A DNA stretch of 35,188 nucleotides from Lentilactobacillus dabitei (GTDB taxonomy: Bacteria > Bacillota > Bacilli > Lactobacillales > Lactobacillaceae), in NCBI RefSeq assembly GCF_019061365.1, contig NZ_JAHPPD010000020.1, positions 1 to 35,188 of the forward strand. The letters run 5' to 3'. Below the pieces are notes generated by a model. That model did no database searches. It had not been told where the DNA came from and saw nothing but the letters and a program-made list of their open reading frames with translations. Each line of letters begins with the position of its first letter. The stretch's first letter is position 1. The position numbers and the translations under genes are program-made. Positions 6,683 to 18,256 of the stretch are shown here, one piece after another.

Positions 6683-8263
6683 ATGAGTATGGCTGGAATA
6701 ATCCTCGCAATCATCGCTATTATTGTTGTTGGTTTTGTTGGTATTATTAGTTTTGTTATCGGCAAGTCTACACAAAAGAAGATCCAGGAAAAAGATCTTG
6801 ATGCGGCAAATGGTTCTGCAAAGAACATTCTAGTTGAAGCCAAGAAAAAGGCGGAAACAGTTGTTAAAGAAGCAACTTTGTCAGCTCAGGAAAAGAACCA
6901 TCGCTATCGTTCTTCAGTTGAAAAAGAACTAAAGAATCGACGAGCGGAGATTCAAAAACAAGAGGATCGTTTGTTGCAGCGAGAAGAGGCTCTTGACCGG
7001 AAAGATAGTGCTTTTGAGCGTAGAGAGAGCACCCTTAACCGAAAAGAGCAAAAGATTAATCGTGAACAACAAAACTTAACTACACAACAAGAAGAAGCAA
7101 ACTCACTTATTCAAAAACGTCAGGCTGAAGTTGAGAAAGTTGCGGCCTTTACTCAAGAAGAGGCCCGTAATCTGATCATTCAAGAGACTAGTGAACAGTT
7201 GGCCGATGAGAAAGCCCGGATGGTAAAGGAAAGTTATTACCAGGCTCAATCTGAAGCTGATGAAAATGCTAAGGATCTGATCATTGAAGCAATTCAACAA
7301 AGTTCAGCGGATGTGGTTTCCGAAACCACGGTTTCCGTTGTGAGCCTTCCAAATGAAGATATGAAGGGAAGAATCATTGGTCGAGAAGGTCGAAATATCC
7401 GGACCTTCGAGACCCTGACTGGAATTGATTTAATCATTGATGATACACCACAAGCTGTGGTATTGAGTGGATTTGATCCAATACGGCGGGAAGTTGCCAA
7501 GATGACTTTGGAGAAGCTTATTAAGGACGGCCGGATTCATCCAGCTCGGATTGAAGAGATGGTTGAAAAGAGCCGCAAAGAACTTGATGAGCGGATTCAA
7601 GATATTGGTGAAGAAACCCTGTTTGATTTGGGAATTCATTCAATGAGTCCAGAGATGATCAAATTAGTCGGTCAGATGAACTTTAAGATTTTCCATGGTC
7701 AGAATTTACTTGGTCATTCAATTGAGGTTGCAAAGTTGACTGGTGCGTTTGCATCAGAATTAGGTGAGGATGTTACTTTAGCTAAACGCGCAGGATTATT
7801 ACACGATATCGGCAAAGCTGCTAATAATGGGGTTGAAGGCTCACACGTTCAAGTTGGGGTTGACTTAGCCAAGAAGTATCACGAAAGTCCAGTTGTGATT
7901 GATGCAATTAAGGGTTATGACGAAGATCATAAACCCGAATCAATCATTGCTGAATTGGTTGCGGTGGCAGGGAAGATTGCTATTTCGCGGCCAGGGGCTC
8001 ACAGTGATTCACTTGAAAGCTTCGTTCATCGACTTGATAGCCTTGAAAAAATTACCGACAGCTTTGACGAGGTACAAAAGAGCTATGCAATCCAAGCTGG
8101 TCGAGAGATCAGGGTGATTGCAAAGCCTGAAGACATTACGGATACTCAAGCAATTGTGCTTGCCCGTAAGATTAAACAAAAGATTGAAACTAAAATGAAG
8201 TATCCTGGTCACATTAAGGTTACTGTGATTCGGGAAGTTCGTTCAGTCGAATATGCAAGATAA
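6683..8263 (+). CDS. rny: Ribonuclease Y
   Basis: A 526-residue membrane-anchored endoribonuclease that initiates mRNA decay, slightly longer than the usual 520. An N-terminal membrane helix (about 5-27) is followed by a long charged coiled coil (about 30-205), a KH RNA-binding domain with GREGRN at 233-238, and an HD metal-dependent phosphohydrolase domain with LLHDIGKA (His374-Asp375). The ribosome site is GGAGGTG at 6671-6677. Its partner in Bacillus degradosome models, a DEAD-box RNA helicase, may be the cshB-like gene further along. The spacer upstream carries an unusual inverted repeat that may regulate it. It ends in its own terminator. Confidence 0.98.
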   Translation: MSMAGIILAIIAIIVVGFVGIISFVIGKSTQKKIQEKDLDAANGSAKNILVEAKKKAETVVKEATLSAQEKNHRYRSSVEKELKNRRAEIQKQEDRLLQREEALDRKDSAFERRESTLNRKEQKINREQQNLTTQQEEANSLIQKRQAEVEKVAAFTQEEARNLIIQETSEQLADEKARMVKESYYQAQSEADENAKDLIIEAIQQSSADVVSETTVSVVSLPNEDMKGRIIGREGRNIRTFETLTGIDLIIDDTPQAVVLSGFDPIRREVAKMTLEKLIKDGRIHPARIEEMVEKSRKELDERIQDIGEETLFDLGIHSMSPEMIKLVGQMNFKIFHGQNLLGHSIEVAKLTGAFASELGEDVTLAKRAGLLHDIGKAANNGVEGSHVQVGVDLAKKYHESPVVIDAIKGYDEDHKPESIIAELVAVAGKIAISRPGAHSDSLESFVHRLDSLEKITDSFDEVQKSYAIQAGREIRVIAKPEDITDTQAIVLARKIKQKIETKMKYPGHIKVTVIREVRSVEYAR

Positions 8264-8288
8264 AAGATCAGGGACTCTGGTCTTTTTT
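8263..8288 (+). terminator. rny terminator
   Basis: AAAGATCAG (8263-8271) pairs with CTGGTCTTT (8277-8285) around GGACT, followed by a T-run to 8288. The hairpin begins at the last base of the rny stop codon. Confidence 0.85.
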
Positions 8289-8345
8289 CTTTTATAAATG
8301 TTAAACTTATTTCAAACAAACTAGAAAGTATTGAGGAAAAAGTTA

Positions 8346-9143
8346 ATGCGAGTTCTTTTTATTGGTGACGTTGTTGGAAATATGGGCGTTCATATGATTG
8401 AAACATATCTACCCAAGCTTAAACAGGAGCTTCGACCACAGGTAACAGTTGTGAACGGTGAAAATGCAACGCCCATGGGCCGAGGAATTACTCAAAGTAT
8501 CTACAAAAAGATGATGGGTGCGGGCGTTGATGTTGTTACGTTAGGGAATCATGCGTGGAGCAATAATGAAATATTGGACTTTATCGATGACAGCAAACGC
8601 CTGATTCGCCCATACAATTTCCCGAAACGGACGACACCGGGAAAAGGGTATACAATGGTCAACGTCAACGGTCATCAACTGGCAGTGCTTAATTTTCAAG
8701 GACGGGTTTTCATGGATAATCTGGATGATCCGTTCGCGCTGGCGGATGAATTAGTGACTGAAATCCGCAAAACCACTCACTGTATTTTTATGGACTTTCA
8801 CGCAGAAGCAACCAGTGAAAAATTAGCCATTGCCCGTTATCTCGACGGCCGGATTTCCGCGATCGTCGGCACGCACACTCATGTGCAAACGAACGATGCC
8901 CAAATTTTACCCGAAAAGACCGGCTTTTTGACCGATGCCGGAATGACTGGTCCGGCAGATGGGATGCTGGGCATGAAGCCAGAAAGTGTGATCAACCGAT
9001 TTTTGAACCAACGGCCTGCCCGATTTGAAGTCTTAGAAACTGGCCGGGGAATTATTTCCGGCTGTTACATCGACATTGACGATAAGACTGGCCATACAAC
9101 ACAAATTAAAACTGTGATGTTAACAGACGACCAAATTAATTAA
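8346..9143 (+). CDS. ymdB: YmdB-family metallophosphoesterase (2',3'-cyclic nucleotide phosphodiesterase)
   Basis: A 265-residue calcineurin-like phosphodiesterase. The dinuclear metal site is complete: Asp8 (IGDVVG), Glu39-Asn40 (VNGEN), Asn68-His69 (LGNHAW), His152 (DFHAE) and His177/His179 (GTHTH). In Bacillus YmdB hydrolyses cyclic nucleotides and interacts with RNase Y, affecting the switch between motility and biofilm; the position straight after rny agrees with that link. I chose ATG at 8346 rather than TTG at 8331, since GAGGAAAA (8333-8340) is the ribosome site. A terminator separates it from rny, so it may use a weak promoter of its own in 8289-8330. Confidence 0.93.
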   Translation: MRVLFIGDVVGNMGVHMIETYLPKLKQELRPQVTVVNGENATPMGRGITQSIYKKMMGAGVDVVTLGNHAWSNNEILDFIDDSKRLIRPYNFPKRTTPGKGYTMVNVNGHQLAVLNFQGRVFMDNLDDPFALADELVTEIRKTTHCIFMDFHAEATSEKLAIARYLDGRISAIVGTHTHVQTNDAQILPEKTGFLTDAGMTGPADGMLGMKPESVINRFLNQRPARFEVLETGRGIISGCYIDIDDKTGHTTQIKTVMLTDDQIN

Positions 9144-9196
9144 TCACTAAGTTAAACATACTGGGAAAAACGAATTTGATTTAAGGGGACTTATAG

Positions 9197-11794
9197 GTGG
9201 CAAAGCAAGCACAAACACCAATGATGGTACAGTATCAAAAGATTAAGGACCAATATCCGGATGCATTTTTATTTTACCGTCTCGGTGATTTTTATGAGAT
9301 GTTCAATGAGGATGCAATCAAAGGTTCACAACTTTTGGAATTAACCTTAACTAACCGTAGTCGGAATGCTGAGCACCCGATTCCAATGTGTGGGGTGCCC
9401 CATAAAGCCGTCAAAAATTACATTGATATTTTGGTGGACCAGGGGTACAAAGTTGCGATTTGTGAGCAGATGGAAGATCCTCGGTTAACCAAAGGGATGG
9501 TTAAACGCGAAGTCATCCAGTTGGTAACACCAGGAACCCAAGTGGACGTTGGCAGTGAAAATGCCAAGACGAATAATTATTTAACGGCCGTGGTTGCGGA
9601 CAAGTCAGGCCAACAATTTGCTTTTTCATATGTTGATTTGTCGACTGGCGAATTAAAAGTAGCCGAATTGACAACTCAGGCCGAGTTGGTGAACGAATTA
9701 GTTTCACTACAAACTAAAGAAACAGTCATTGATCCAGACCTGCCAACAACGATTCAGGAGACGATTAAAAAAATAGGCATTCTCCGATCGACCCAAGCGG
9801 AAGTGCCAGTCAATTCTTCGGTCAGCTACCTTAGCCAGGACGTTGATAATCCACTCATGAGGCGTGTTTTAAAGATGTTGCTGGATTATATCCAAGCCAC
9901 TCAAAAACGCAGCCTGAGCCATCTTAAGCGGGCTGTCGTGTACGAACCGTCCGACTTCCTGGAGATGGATCACAATTCGCAATATAATCTTGAATTGATC
10001 AAAAATATTCGAACCGGCAAAAAAGCCGGAACGTTGCTTTGGTTATTGGACCAAACCAAGACTGCAATGGGTGGGCGAAAATTAAAACAATGGATTGAAC
10101 GACCACTTGTCAATGCTAATAAGATTAATGAGCGCCACGATGCGGTTGCGGTCCTGCTTGATCATTATTATGAGCGAAACCAGCTCCAAGACGAACTCGT
10201 GAAGGTGTACGATTTGGAGCGTTTGGCAGGCAGAATCGCCTTTGGCAGTGTTAACGGCCGTGACTTGATTCAGTTGAAAGCTTCTTTGCAACAGGTGCCA
10301 AAGATTAAGTACATTTTGGAACAAATTGCAGACAAAAGTTTTCAAGACATGCTTGAAAAACTCGTTCCACTAGATGATGTTGTTGGCGAAATTGAGTCGG
10401 CGATTGTTGAAGAACCCCCGATTTCCGTTACGGATGGTGGGGTTATTAAGGATGGCTTTGATGATCAACTGGACAAGTATCGTGATGCCACTAACAATGG
10501 TCAAAAGTGGTTAGCTGAACTTGAGGCTAAGGAACGCAAAATAACGGGTATTAATAATTTGAAAGTCGGCTTTAATCACGTTTTTGGATATTATATTGAA
10601 GTCACCAAGGTCAATTTGAGCAAAATACCCGCAGATCGTTACCAACGCAAACAAACTTTGGCGAACGCAGAAAGATTTTCAACCCCAGAATTAAAAGAAA
10701 AAGAAGCCCTGATCTTGGAAGCTGAAGAACAGAGCAAGACTCTGGAATACAAATTATTTGTTAAAATTCGTGAAGACATCAAAAAATCGATTAAGCGAAT
10801 TCAAGATTTGGCAGATTCGATTGCTTCCGTGGATGTCTTACAAAGTTTTGCAGCCGTTAGTGAGGAATATCGGTTTATTCGACCAACCTTGACAGCTAAA
10901 CATGAAGTGTCAATCAAAGACGGTCGCCATCCGGTTGTCGAAAAAGTATTAGGTCATCAGCAGTATGTTCCCAATGACGTTACCATGGATGACCACACGA
11001 GCGTTCTTTTAATCACCGGGCCCAATATGTCTGGTAAGAGCACCTATATGCGGCAAATGGCATTAGCAGTTATCATGAATCAAATTGGTTGTTTTGTACC
11101 TGCTAAGAAGGCAGTGATGCCCGTTTTTGATAAAATTTTTACCCGAATTGGCGCTGCTGACGATCTGATTTCTGGAAAAAGTACGTTCATGGTCGAAATG
11201 AAAGAAGCCAATGATGCCATCGAGAATGCAACGCCCAACAGTTTGATCTTATTTGATGAAATTGGTCGGGGGACTGCGACTTACGATGGAATGGCATTGG
11301 CTCAAGCGATTATTGAGTATGTGCATAACAATATTGGTGCTAAAACGCTATTCTCCACCCATTATCATGAGTTGACAACTCTGGACGAAAGTTTGAAGCA
11401 GTTACAAAACGTTCACGTTGGTGCCACCGAGTCAAATGGTGAATTAGTTTTCCTTCACAAAATTCAACCAGGTCCAGCGGATAAATCTTACGGAATTCAC
11501 GTCGCTAAATTGGCTGGGTTACCAAACAACCTATTGAGCCGGGCAAATGATATACTTACTAAATTAGAGCAGCAGGCGGAAGCCGATCAAAAGCGAAAAG
11601 GAAGGCAGCCAAAACCAACCCACCAACCTAAATCGGACACTGAAGAGCAAATCTCACTGTTTCCACTTGAAACGGTTGATGACAACCAAGCTGAAGTGGT
11701 TTCTGAGATTAAGCAGCTTGATTTGATGTCGAAAACGCCGATGCAGATTATGAATCAAGTCTATAAATGGCAACAGAAGATAAACAGGGAGTAA
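9197..11794 (+). CDS. mutS: DNA mismatch repair protein MutS
   Basis: An 865-residue mismatch-recognition ATPase of normal length. The Phe-X-Glu wedge (Phe32-Tyr-Glu34 in GDFYEMF) inserts at mismatches. The C-terminal ABC-type ATPase has Walker A GPNMSGKS (608-615) and Walker [12 protein letters not shown] followed by the STHYHEL switch. The start is GTG at 9197 with AAGGGGAC at 9183-9190. A C-terminal low-complexity stretch ([17 protein letters not shown]) precedes the dimerisation tail. It is followed almost directly by mutL, forming a mismatch-repair operon. Confidence 0.98.
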   Translation: MAKQAQTPMMVQYQKIKDQYPDAFLFYRLGDFYEMFNEDAIKGSQLLELTLTNRSRNAEHPIPMCGVPHKAVKNYIDILVDQGYKVAICEQMEDPRLTKGMVKREVIQLVTPGTQVDVGSENAKTNNYLTAVVADKSGQQFAFSYVDLSTGELKVAELTTQAELVNELVSLQTKETVIDPDLPTTIQETIKKIGILRSTQAEVPVNSSVSYLSQDVDNPLMRRVLKMLLDYIQATQKRSLSHLKRAVVYEPSDFLEMDHNSQYNLELIKNIRTGKKAGTLLWLLDQTKTAMGGRKLKQWIERPLVNANKINERHDAVAVLLDHYYERNQLQDELVKVYDLERLAGRIAFGSVNGRDLIQLKASLQQVPKIKYILEQIADKSFQDMLEKLVPLDDVVGEIESAIVEEPPISVTDGGVIKDGFDDQLDKYRDATNNGQKWLAELEAKERKITGINNLKVGFNHVFGYYIEVTKVNLSKIPADRYQRKQTLANAERFSTPELKEKEALILEAEEQSKTLEYKLFVKIREDIKKSIKRIQDLADSIASVDVLQSFAAVSEEYRFIRPTLTAKHEVSIKDGRHPVVEKVLGHQQYVPNDVTMDDHTSVLLITGPNMSGKSTYMRQMALAVIMNQIGCFVPAKKAVMPVFDKIFTRIGAADDLISGKSTFMVEMKEANDAIENATPNSLILFDEIGRGTATYDGMALAQAIIEYVHNNIGAKTLFSTHYHELTTLDESLKQLQNVHVGATESNGELVFLHKIQPGPADKSYGIHVAKLAGLPNNLLSRANDILTKLEQQAEADQKRKGRQPKPTHQPKSDTEEQISLFPLETVDDNQAEVVSEIKQLDLMSKTPMQIMNQVYKWQQKINRE

Positions 11795-11804
11795 GGTGAT
11801 CTCT

Positions 11805-13736
11805 TTGAATAAGATTCATGAATTACCATCGATTTTAGCAGACCAAATCGCAGCTGGCGAAGTTGTCGAGCGGCCAGCATCAGTGGTGAAAGAATTAGTT
11901 GAAAATTCAATAGATGCCAAAAGTACTGAGATTGATATTACCGTTGAAAATTCCGGCTTAAAGTTGATCAAAGTCGTTGACGACGGCAATGGAATTGACA
12001 GTTCCCAAGTCAAGACCGCCTTTTTACGGCATGCGACCAGTAAAATCACCGAGCAGCGGGATCTCTTTCGGGTGCGGACATTAGGCTTTCGTGGTGAAGC
12101 TCTCCCTAGTATCAGTTCCGTATCAAATGTGTTGATGAAGACGTCCACTGGTTCAATTGGGACGCAAATTGAATATAAAGGCGGCAAGCTCGTTGAGCAA
12201 AAAGCCGCTGAATCTCGTAAGGGAACCACGGTTGAAGTCCGATCGTTATTTTATAATACCCCTGCACGGTTAAAATACTTGAGTTCTCCCAACACTGAAC
12301 TGGCAAAAATTTCAGACATCGTAAACCGCTTGGCACTGAGTCATCCTGAAGTTGCCTTTTCATTTATTAGTAATGGCCGTGAACTTTTGCGGACGTCTGG
12401 AAGGGGCGACTTGAGACAGGTTCTCGGCGCAATTTATGGTGTCAAAACCGTTGCCAAGTTGGCCCCGATTTCTGCGGAAGGCATGGATATTAAGGTAGCT
12501 GGTTTTGTGAGTCTGCCAGAATTAACCCGGTCGAGCCGCAATTATATTTCATTGATTTTGAATGGGCGGTTTATTCGTAATTATCCACTCACTAAAGCGG
12601 TTATTGAAGGTTATGGGTCAAAATTGATGATCGGCAGGTTCCCAATTGCCGTGGTTAAAGTTGATATCGATCCTGCTTTGATTGATGTCAATGTTCACCC
12701 AACCAAACAAGAAGTCCGCATTAGCGATGAACCTGAAATCGGCAAATTAATTGTCGGGGCAATCATGCAGATGCTTTCAGACAAGCAATTGATTCCTGAC
12801 GCGACTCGGGATTTTAAGAAGCCGTTTAACGTTATGCCAAGACAGTTTGATGTTTCAACAGCGGATCAAGAGCAGACCAATCAACCTTTATTCGAAGCTG
12901 ATCCTGCCCCCATGGTGACGGCGGATCAGCCTGACGTCACGCCAGTGGTTGTTAAGACAAAGGCTGATTTAAATAGTCCAGCCGTTGCTCAATTTGATGA
13001 ATTAATGCAGGCAGAACCAAGTGCTGTTCCAATTTTTGAAGATGCTGGGGATCCACCTGTACCGCCTGTTAGTACGCTGAATCGGCAAAAGGAACCTGAA
13101 CAGTCAGAACTGGTCTCTGAATCTGGTTTTCCAAGCCTGCAATACATTGGTCAAATTCATGGAACCTATTTGGTTGCTGAGTCCCCGGATAGTATGTATT
13201 TAGTGGATCAACATGCTGCTCAGGAGCGGATTAACTATGAGCATTATCGAAAGGCAATTGGGGAAGTTTCTGACGATCAGCAAAACTTGTTGGTGCCAAT
13301 TGTTCTTGACTACTCAACATCTGACTTTCTGTTGATAAATGAACACTTAGATTTGCTGAGGACGCTTGGGATCCATTTGGAACAGTTTGGTCAAAATAGT
13401 TTCATTGTCCGTGAACATCCGATGTGGTTTAAGGCTGGTCAAGAAGAGGATACAATCAAAGAAATGATTGACTGGATTTTATCGGATCATAAAATTTCAG
13501 TGGCTGCATTTCGAGAAAAAACAGCTATCATGATGAGCTGTAAGCGGGCAATCAAGGCTAATCACCATTTGGATGAGCGGCAAGCCGTTGCCCTTCTCCA
13601 ACGTTTGCCAGAGTGTGAAAACCCATATAACTGTCCTCATGGCCGCCCAGTACTCGTTAAATTTACCAATGAAGATATTGAAAAAATGTTCAAACGAATT
13701 CAAGACCCACACCACACTGACCAAGAGATTCTCTAA
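11805..13736 (+). CDS. mutL: DNA mismatch repair endonuclease MutL
   Basis: A GHKL ATPase with motifs [20 protein letters not shown] and [10 protein letters not shown], a linker of variable Pro/Asp/Glu-rich sequence (about 340-440) and a C-terminal nuclease domain. The latter has [12 protein letters not shown] (from about 468), matching the DQHA-X2-E-X4-E endonuclease motif, plus SCK and CPHGRP metal-site motifs, so this MutL should nick DNA; no MutH is expected. Start choice: TTG at 11805 gives [11 protein letters not shown], like other MutL proteins, with AAGGTGATC as ribosome site. GTG at 11796 (646 residues) is possible but lies inside that site. It begins 10 bases after mutS, or overlaps its end region if the upstream start is used. 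Confidence 0.97.
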   Translation: MNKIHELPSILADQIAAGEVVERPASVVKELVENSIDAKSTEIDITVENSGLKLIKVVDDGNGIDSSQVKTAFLRHATSKITEQRDLFRVRTLGFRGEALPSISSVSNVLMKTSTGSIGTQIEYKGGKLVEQKAAESRKGTTVEVRSLFYNTPARLKYLSSPNTELAKISDIVNRLALSHPEVAFSFISNGRELLRTSGRGDLRQVLGAIYGVKTVAKLAPISAEGMDIKVAGFVSLPELTRSSRNYISLILNGRFIRNYPLTKAVIEGYGSKLMIGRFPIAVVKVDIDPALIDVNVHPTKQEVRISDEPEIGKLIVGAIMQMLSDKQLIPDATRDFKKPFNVMPRQFDVSTADQEQTNQPLFEADPAPMVTADQPDVTPVVVKTKADLNSPAVAQFDELMQAEPSAVPIFEDAGDPPVPPVSTLNRQKEPEQSELVSESGFPSLQYIGQIHGTYLVAESPDSMYLVDQHAAQERINYEHYRKAIGEVSDDQQNLLVPIVLDYSTSDFLLINEHLDLLRTLGIHLEQFGQNSFIVREHPMWFKAGQEEDTIKEMIDWILSDHKISVAAFREKTAIMMSCKRAIKANHHLDERQAVALLQRLPECENPYNCPHGRPVLVKFTNEDIEKMFKRIQDPHHTDQEIL

Positions 13737-13765
13737 GTTTTGTTGTCGTGGTGATCTGTCAATTG

Positions 13766-13774
13766 TGATACAAT
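13766..13774 (+). promoter_or_regulatory. Extended -10 promoter for ruvA
   Basis: TGATACAAT is a TGn extended -10 (TACAAT at 13769-13774), 39 bases upstream of ruvA. The only nearby -35 candidate, TTGTCG at 13743, has a 20-base spacer. Confidence 0.5.
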
Positions 13775-13782
13775 TTAACAAG

Positions 13783-13796
13783 CAAACATACGTTTT
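13783..13796. promoter_or_regulatory. Candidate LexA box of ruvAB
   Basis: CAAACATACGTTTT has 10 of 14 positions of CGAACATATGTTCG and the palindromic core AAAC-N4-GTTT. It lies right over the expected transcription start for ruvA. The ruvAB genes are SOS-controlled in Bacillus, which supports the reading. It is weaker than the recA box. Confidence 0.5.
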
Positions 13797-13813
13797 TTGA
13801 AGAGGAGTTTCTC

Positions 13814-14413
13814 ATGTTCGAGTTTTTTGATGGTTACGTTGTGGATATTAAGCCAACTCACATTGTATTGCTTGTTGGCGGGGTTGGGTATTTAGTGTAT
13901 GCAGCTGACCCGTTTCAATTTAAAGTCGATAGCAAAACGGCTGTTCGGGTTTATGTTTATCAGTCAGTAAGTGATTCAGCTATTCTCTTATATGGGTTTC
14001 ATGATATTGAAGATAAGCAATTGTTTGAAAAGTTGATTGCCGTTTCCGGAATTGGACCCAAGAGTGCCTTAGCAATTCTTGCTGGTAATGACCGTGATGG
14101 GTTGGTTGCTGCAGTTAAAAGCAAAGATGTCAAGTTTCTGACGAAGTTCCCTGGTGTGGGTAAGAAGACTGCTCAACAGATTATTTTAGATCTGCAGGAT
14201 AAGTTAAACGATATCGCAACTGATGGGATGATCCCTCAGGAAAAGTCGAGTGCCGCTCCGCAATCCCAAGAATTGACAGATGCCTTATCTGCCCTTCAAG
14301 CACTGGGATATGGCGCTAAACAGGTTGACGGAATTGAAAATGACCTTGCAGCCAAAACGGGTCTGTCGACTGACGAATATTTGAGCATGGGCCTTAAATT
14401 ACTGATGCATTAA
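13814..14413 (+). CDS. ruvA: Holliday junction branch migration protein RuvA
   Basis: A 199-residue junction-binding subunit that guides RuvB motors. It has the N-terminal OB domain (1-62), helix-hairpin-helix motifs ([16 protein letters not shown] and [20 protein letters not shown]) and a C-terminal RuvB-contacting domain (about 150-199). ATG with AGAGGAG at 13801-13807. RuvB starts 16 bases downstream, so the two are co-transcribed. A candidate LexA box lies in its promoter region. Confidence 0.97.
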   Translation: MFEFFDGYVVDIKPTHIVLLVGGVGYLVYAADPFQFKVDSKTAVRVYVYQSVSDSAILLYGFHDIEDKQLFEKLIAVSGIGPKSALAILAGNDRDGLVAAVKSKDVKFLTKFPGVGKKTAQQIILDLQDKLNDIATDGMIPQEKSSAAPQSQELTDALSALQALGYGAKQVDGIENDLAAKTGLSTDEYLSMGLKLLMH

Positions 14414-14429
14414 AAGGGAGGATGATAAT

Positions 14430-15458
14430 TTGACCGAGCCAAAAGATGATCGACTTATTTCTCCCGATAATGTTGATTCTGAAGAGAGCAGCATCGAAAA
14501 GTCACTGCGACCACAAACGTTAAGCGAATATATTGGTCAAGACGACGTTAAAAATAAATTGGGTGTGTATATTAAAGCCGCCAAACAACGGGAAGAATCT
14601 CTTGACCACGTTTTGTTGTATGGACCACCAGGATTAGGTAAAACAACTCTGGCCATGGTGATTGCTAATGAAATGGGTGTCAGTATCCGAACCACTAGCG
14701 GGCCTGCTATTGATAAGCCCGGTGATTTGCTTTCTTTGTTAAATGAGCTGCAACCGGGGGATGTCTTGTTTATCGATGAGATCCATCGGTTGCCAAAAGT
14801 TGTTGAGGAAATGCTCTATTCTGCAATGGAAGATTTTTACGTTGACATTATCGTTGGTCAGGGATCGGGGGCCCATCCAATTCATTTCCCATTGCCGCCA
14901 TTTACGCTCATTGGAGCAACGACACAGGCAGGCATGCTGGCTGCACCACTTCGAGATCGGTTTGGTATTGTTGAGCACATGAACTATTACCGGGTTGCTG
15001 ATCTTGAAGATATTGTTAAACGAACGGCTGACATTTTCCAGATTCCAATCCTCGAGTCCGGTGCCCATGAAATTGCATTAAGATCCCGAGGGACTCCTCG
15101 AGTTGCAAACCGACTCCTAAAACGGGTCCGGGATTTCGCTCAAGTTTCTGATCGAGATCACATTGACTTGGAGATTGTCCGTTATGCGCTCGACAAGCTT
15201 AAAGTTGATGATTTGGGCTTGGATGACACAGATATTAAGCTATTGAAAACGATGATTCAATATTATGATGGCGGACCGGTTGGTTTGAATACATTGGCGG
15301 CAAATATCGGCGAAGAAACCGATACGATTGCAGAAATGTATGAACCATATCTTCTTCAAATTGGATTGATTAAACGGACTGCCAGGGGAAGAATGGTTAC
15401 ACCAAAAGGTTACGATCATTTGAATTACCCAATGCCGAATAAGCACGAAGGGAACTAA
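14430..15458 (+). CDS. ruvB: Holliday junction helicase RuvB
   Basis: A 342-residue AAA+ branch-migration motor. Walker A GPPGLGKT (65-72), Walker B with DEIHR, sensor GATTQAG and arginine finger RDRFG are intact, and a winged-helix domain follows ([16 protein letters not shown] to the end). The start codon is TTG at 14430 with GGGAGGATGAT (14416-14426) as ribosome site; no in-frame ATG is better placed. It is followed 2 bases later by queA. Confidence 0.98.
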   Translation: MTEPKDDRLISPDNVDSEESSIEKSLRPQTLSEYIGQDDVKNKLGVYIKAAKQREESLDHVLLYGPPGLGKTTLAMVIANEMGVSIRTTSGPAIDKPGDLLSLLNELQPGDVLFIDEIHRLPKVVEEMLYSAMEDFYVDIIVGQGSGAHPIHFPLPPFTLIGATTQAGMLAAPLRDRFGIVEHMNYYRVADLEDIVKRTADIFQIPILESGAHEIALRSRGTPRVANRLLKRVRDFAQVSDRDHIDLEIVRYALDKLKVDDLGLDDTDIKLLKTMIQYYDGGPVGLNTLAANIGEETDTIAEMYEPYLLQIGLIKRTARGRMVTPKGYDHLNYPMPNKHEGN

Positions 15459-15460
15459 TT

Positions 15461-16501
15461 ATGAAAACAAATTACACACTTGAAGACTTTGATTATGATC
15501 TACCTCATGAATTGATTGCGCAAACACCGATTAAAGATCGCGATGAGTCTCGATTACTGGTTTTGAATAAAGACACTGGTGAGATGCAGGACCGGCATTT
15601 CTACAACATTATTGATTACTTAAATCCTGGCGATGCGTTAGTGATGAACGATTCCAAGGTGATGCCTGCGCGAATCTACGGTGTCAAAGCAGATACTGGG
15701 GCTAATATGGAAGTCCTTTTGCTGCATAACATTGAGGGAGACCGTTGGGAAACGTTAATGAAACCTGCTAAGCGGGCTAAGGTTGGAACTGTGATCGACT
15801 TTGGGGAAGGCCAGTTAAAGGCTGTTGTAACCAAAGAATTGGATCATGGTGGGCGAGAAATTGAATTCAAGTACGAGGGCATTTTCATTGAAATTCTCGA
15901 AAAATTAGGTGAGACCCCATTGCCACCATACATTAAAGAGAAGCTGGATGATCCAAATCGCTACCAAACAGTTTACGCCAAGGAAATGGGCTCTGCGGCC
16001 GCTCCGACAGCTGGCTTGCACTGGACAAAGGAATTACTCCAGAAGGTTGCTGACAAGGGTGTTCATCTGGTATATTTAACCCTTCACGTGGGACTAGGAA
16101 CATTTCGGCCTGTTGATGAGGAAAATATCGAAGATCACAAGATGCACAGCGAGTTCTATCGTTTATCTCAAGAAGCGGCTGATACTTTGAATGATGTGCG
16201 TCATAACGGTGGCAAAATCGTTGCGACTGGGACAACTTCTATTCGGACGTTGGAGACTGTTGGGACTAAGTTCAACGGTGAAATTCGGCCGGATTCAGGG
16301 TGGACAGATATTTTCATCAAGCCTGGCTATCAATGGCAAGTGGTGGACTCATTTATCACCAATTTTCATTTGCCTAAATCAACGCTTGTTATGCTGGTTG
16401 CGTCATTTACTGGCAGGAAAAACATTTTAAATGCGTATGAGCATGCCATCCAAGAAAAGTACCGTTTCTTCAGTTTTGGGGATGCAATGTACATTCATTA
16501 A
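15461..16501 (+). CDS. queA: tRNA preQ1(34) S-adenosylmethionine ribosyltransferase-isomerase QueA
   Basis: A 346-residue enzyme that turns preQ1 at tRNA position 34 into epoxyqueuosine. Signature segments include [51 protein letters not shown] and [10 protein letters not shown]. It starts two bases after ruvB, with its ribosome site (AAGGGA, 15448-15453) inside ruvB, so it is part of the ruvAB operon. The next gene, tgt, performs the preceding step of the same pathway. Confidence 0.97.
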   Translation: MKTNYTLEDFDYDLPHELIAQTPIKDRDESRLLVLNKDTGEMQDRHFYNIIDYLNPGDALVMNDSKVMPARIYGVKADTGANMEVLLLHNIEGDRWETLMKPAKRAKVGTVIDFGEGQLKAVVTKELDHGGREIEFKYEGIFIEILEKLGETPLPPYIKEKLDDPNRYQTVYAKEMGSAAAPTAGLHWTKELLQKVADKGVHLVYLTLHVGLGTFRPVDEENIEDHKMHSEFYRLSQEAADTLNDVRHNGGKIVATGTTSIRTLETVGTKFNGEIRPDSGWTDIFIKPGYQWQVVDSFITNFHLPKSTLVMLVASFTGRKNILNAYEHAIQEKYRFFSFGDAMYIH

Positions 16502-16512
16502 CGGCTGATTAG

Positions 16513-17676
<1,164 letters not shown>

Positions 17677-17686
17677 ACCTAGACGG

Positions 17687-17716
17687 TTGACAACTTATTT
17701 GGTAAAGTATTCTTAT
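17687..17716 (+). promoter_or_regulatory. Promoter of yajC
   Basis: A perfect TTGACA (17687-17692), 18 bases, TCTTAT (17711-17716). It lies between tgt and yajC, so yajC can be transcribed separately from the queA-tgt operon. Confidence 0.55.
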
Positions 17717-17736
17717 GAAAGTGTGGGTGAAAAATA

Positions 17737-18159
17737 TTGAATGGTTCTTCTAGTAGTTATCTCTCGATCTTAATGATCGTTGCCTTATTTGCATTGATGT
17801 ATTTCTTGATGATTCGTCCTCAACGAAAGCAGCAGCAAAAGCGTCGGGAACAATTGTCGAAGATTAAACCTGGTGATTCAGTGGTTACAATTGGCCGTTT
17901 ACACGGTGTTGTTGATGAAATCAACGAAGCCGAAAAGACCGTTACCCTGGACTGTGATGGCATCTACTTGGTTTTTGATTTAAGCGCTGTTGCTCAAATC
18001 AAGCAACCGGGGATTGCCCCAGCTACTGCTACAACTGATACGAAGACGAATTCTGCTAAAACAGATGAGGCTCCTGCATCAGATGCAGCTGATGATAAGT
18101 CTGCGGCTTCTGACCAAGCAAGCGATTCTGCAGCTGATCAGAATAAAGAAAGTAAGTAA
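17737..18159 (+). CDS. yajC: Preprotein translocase subunit YajC
   Basis: A 140-residue accessory subunit of the Sec translocon. One membrane helix (about 8-27, LSILMIVALFALMYFLMIRP) is followed by the conserved RPQRKQQQKRREQ basic segment and a small cytoplasmic domain ending near residue 90. The last 50 or so residues are Ala/Asp/Ser/Lys-rich and look disordered. TTG start at 17737 with GGGTGA at 17725-17730; the nearby ATG at 17741 is out of frame. In many bacteria secD and secF follow; here a terminator and dinB do. Confidence 0.93.
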   Translation: MNGSSSSYLSILMIVALFALMYFLMIRPQRKQQQKRREQLSKIKPGDSVVTIGRLHGVVDEINEAEKTVTLDCDGIYLVFDLSAVAQIKQPGIAPATATTDTKTNSAKTDEAPASDAADDKSAASDQASDSAADQNKESK

Positions 18160-18173
18160 GCTTCAATTACTTG

Positions 18174-18214
18174 GGTTGGTACCGGAACGTGATGTTTTGG
18201 CCAACCATTTTTTT
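18174..18214 (+). terminator. yajC terminator
   Basis: GGTTGG (18174-18179) pairs with CCAACC (18201-18206). After a two-base bulge CCGGAAC pairs with GTTTTGG around GTGAT. Seven T residues follow at 18208-18214. Confidence 0.88.
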
Positions 18215-18225
18215 GCGGTAAGAGA

Positions 18226-18237
18226 GAACGTACGTTT
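18226..18237. promoter_or_regulatory. Candidate LexA box of dinB
   Basis: GAACGTACGTTT followed by G keeps GAAC-N4-GTT and the final G of the LexA consensus, with one deviation (T for C). It lies 20 bases before the dinB start and directly after the yajC terminator, so it controls dinB only. The core promoter hexamers are not clear. Confidence 0.68.
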
Positions 18238-18256
18238 GATTTAGAGGTTGATAATC

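Noticed and set aside
11816-12229. 137-residue - strand ORF inside mutL
   Set aside because: It lies opposite the highly conserved GHKL domain and shows no protein-like family pattern.
18185-18196. Second LexA-like site GAACGTGATGTT near dinB
   Set aside because: The half-sites are one base out of register, and the sequence is explained by the stem and loop of the yajC terminator.
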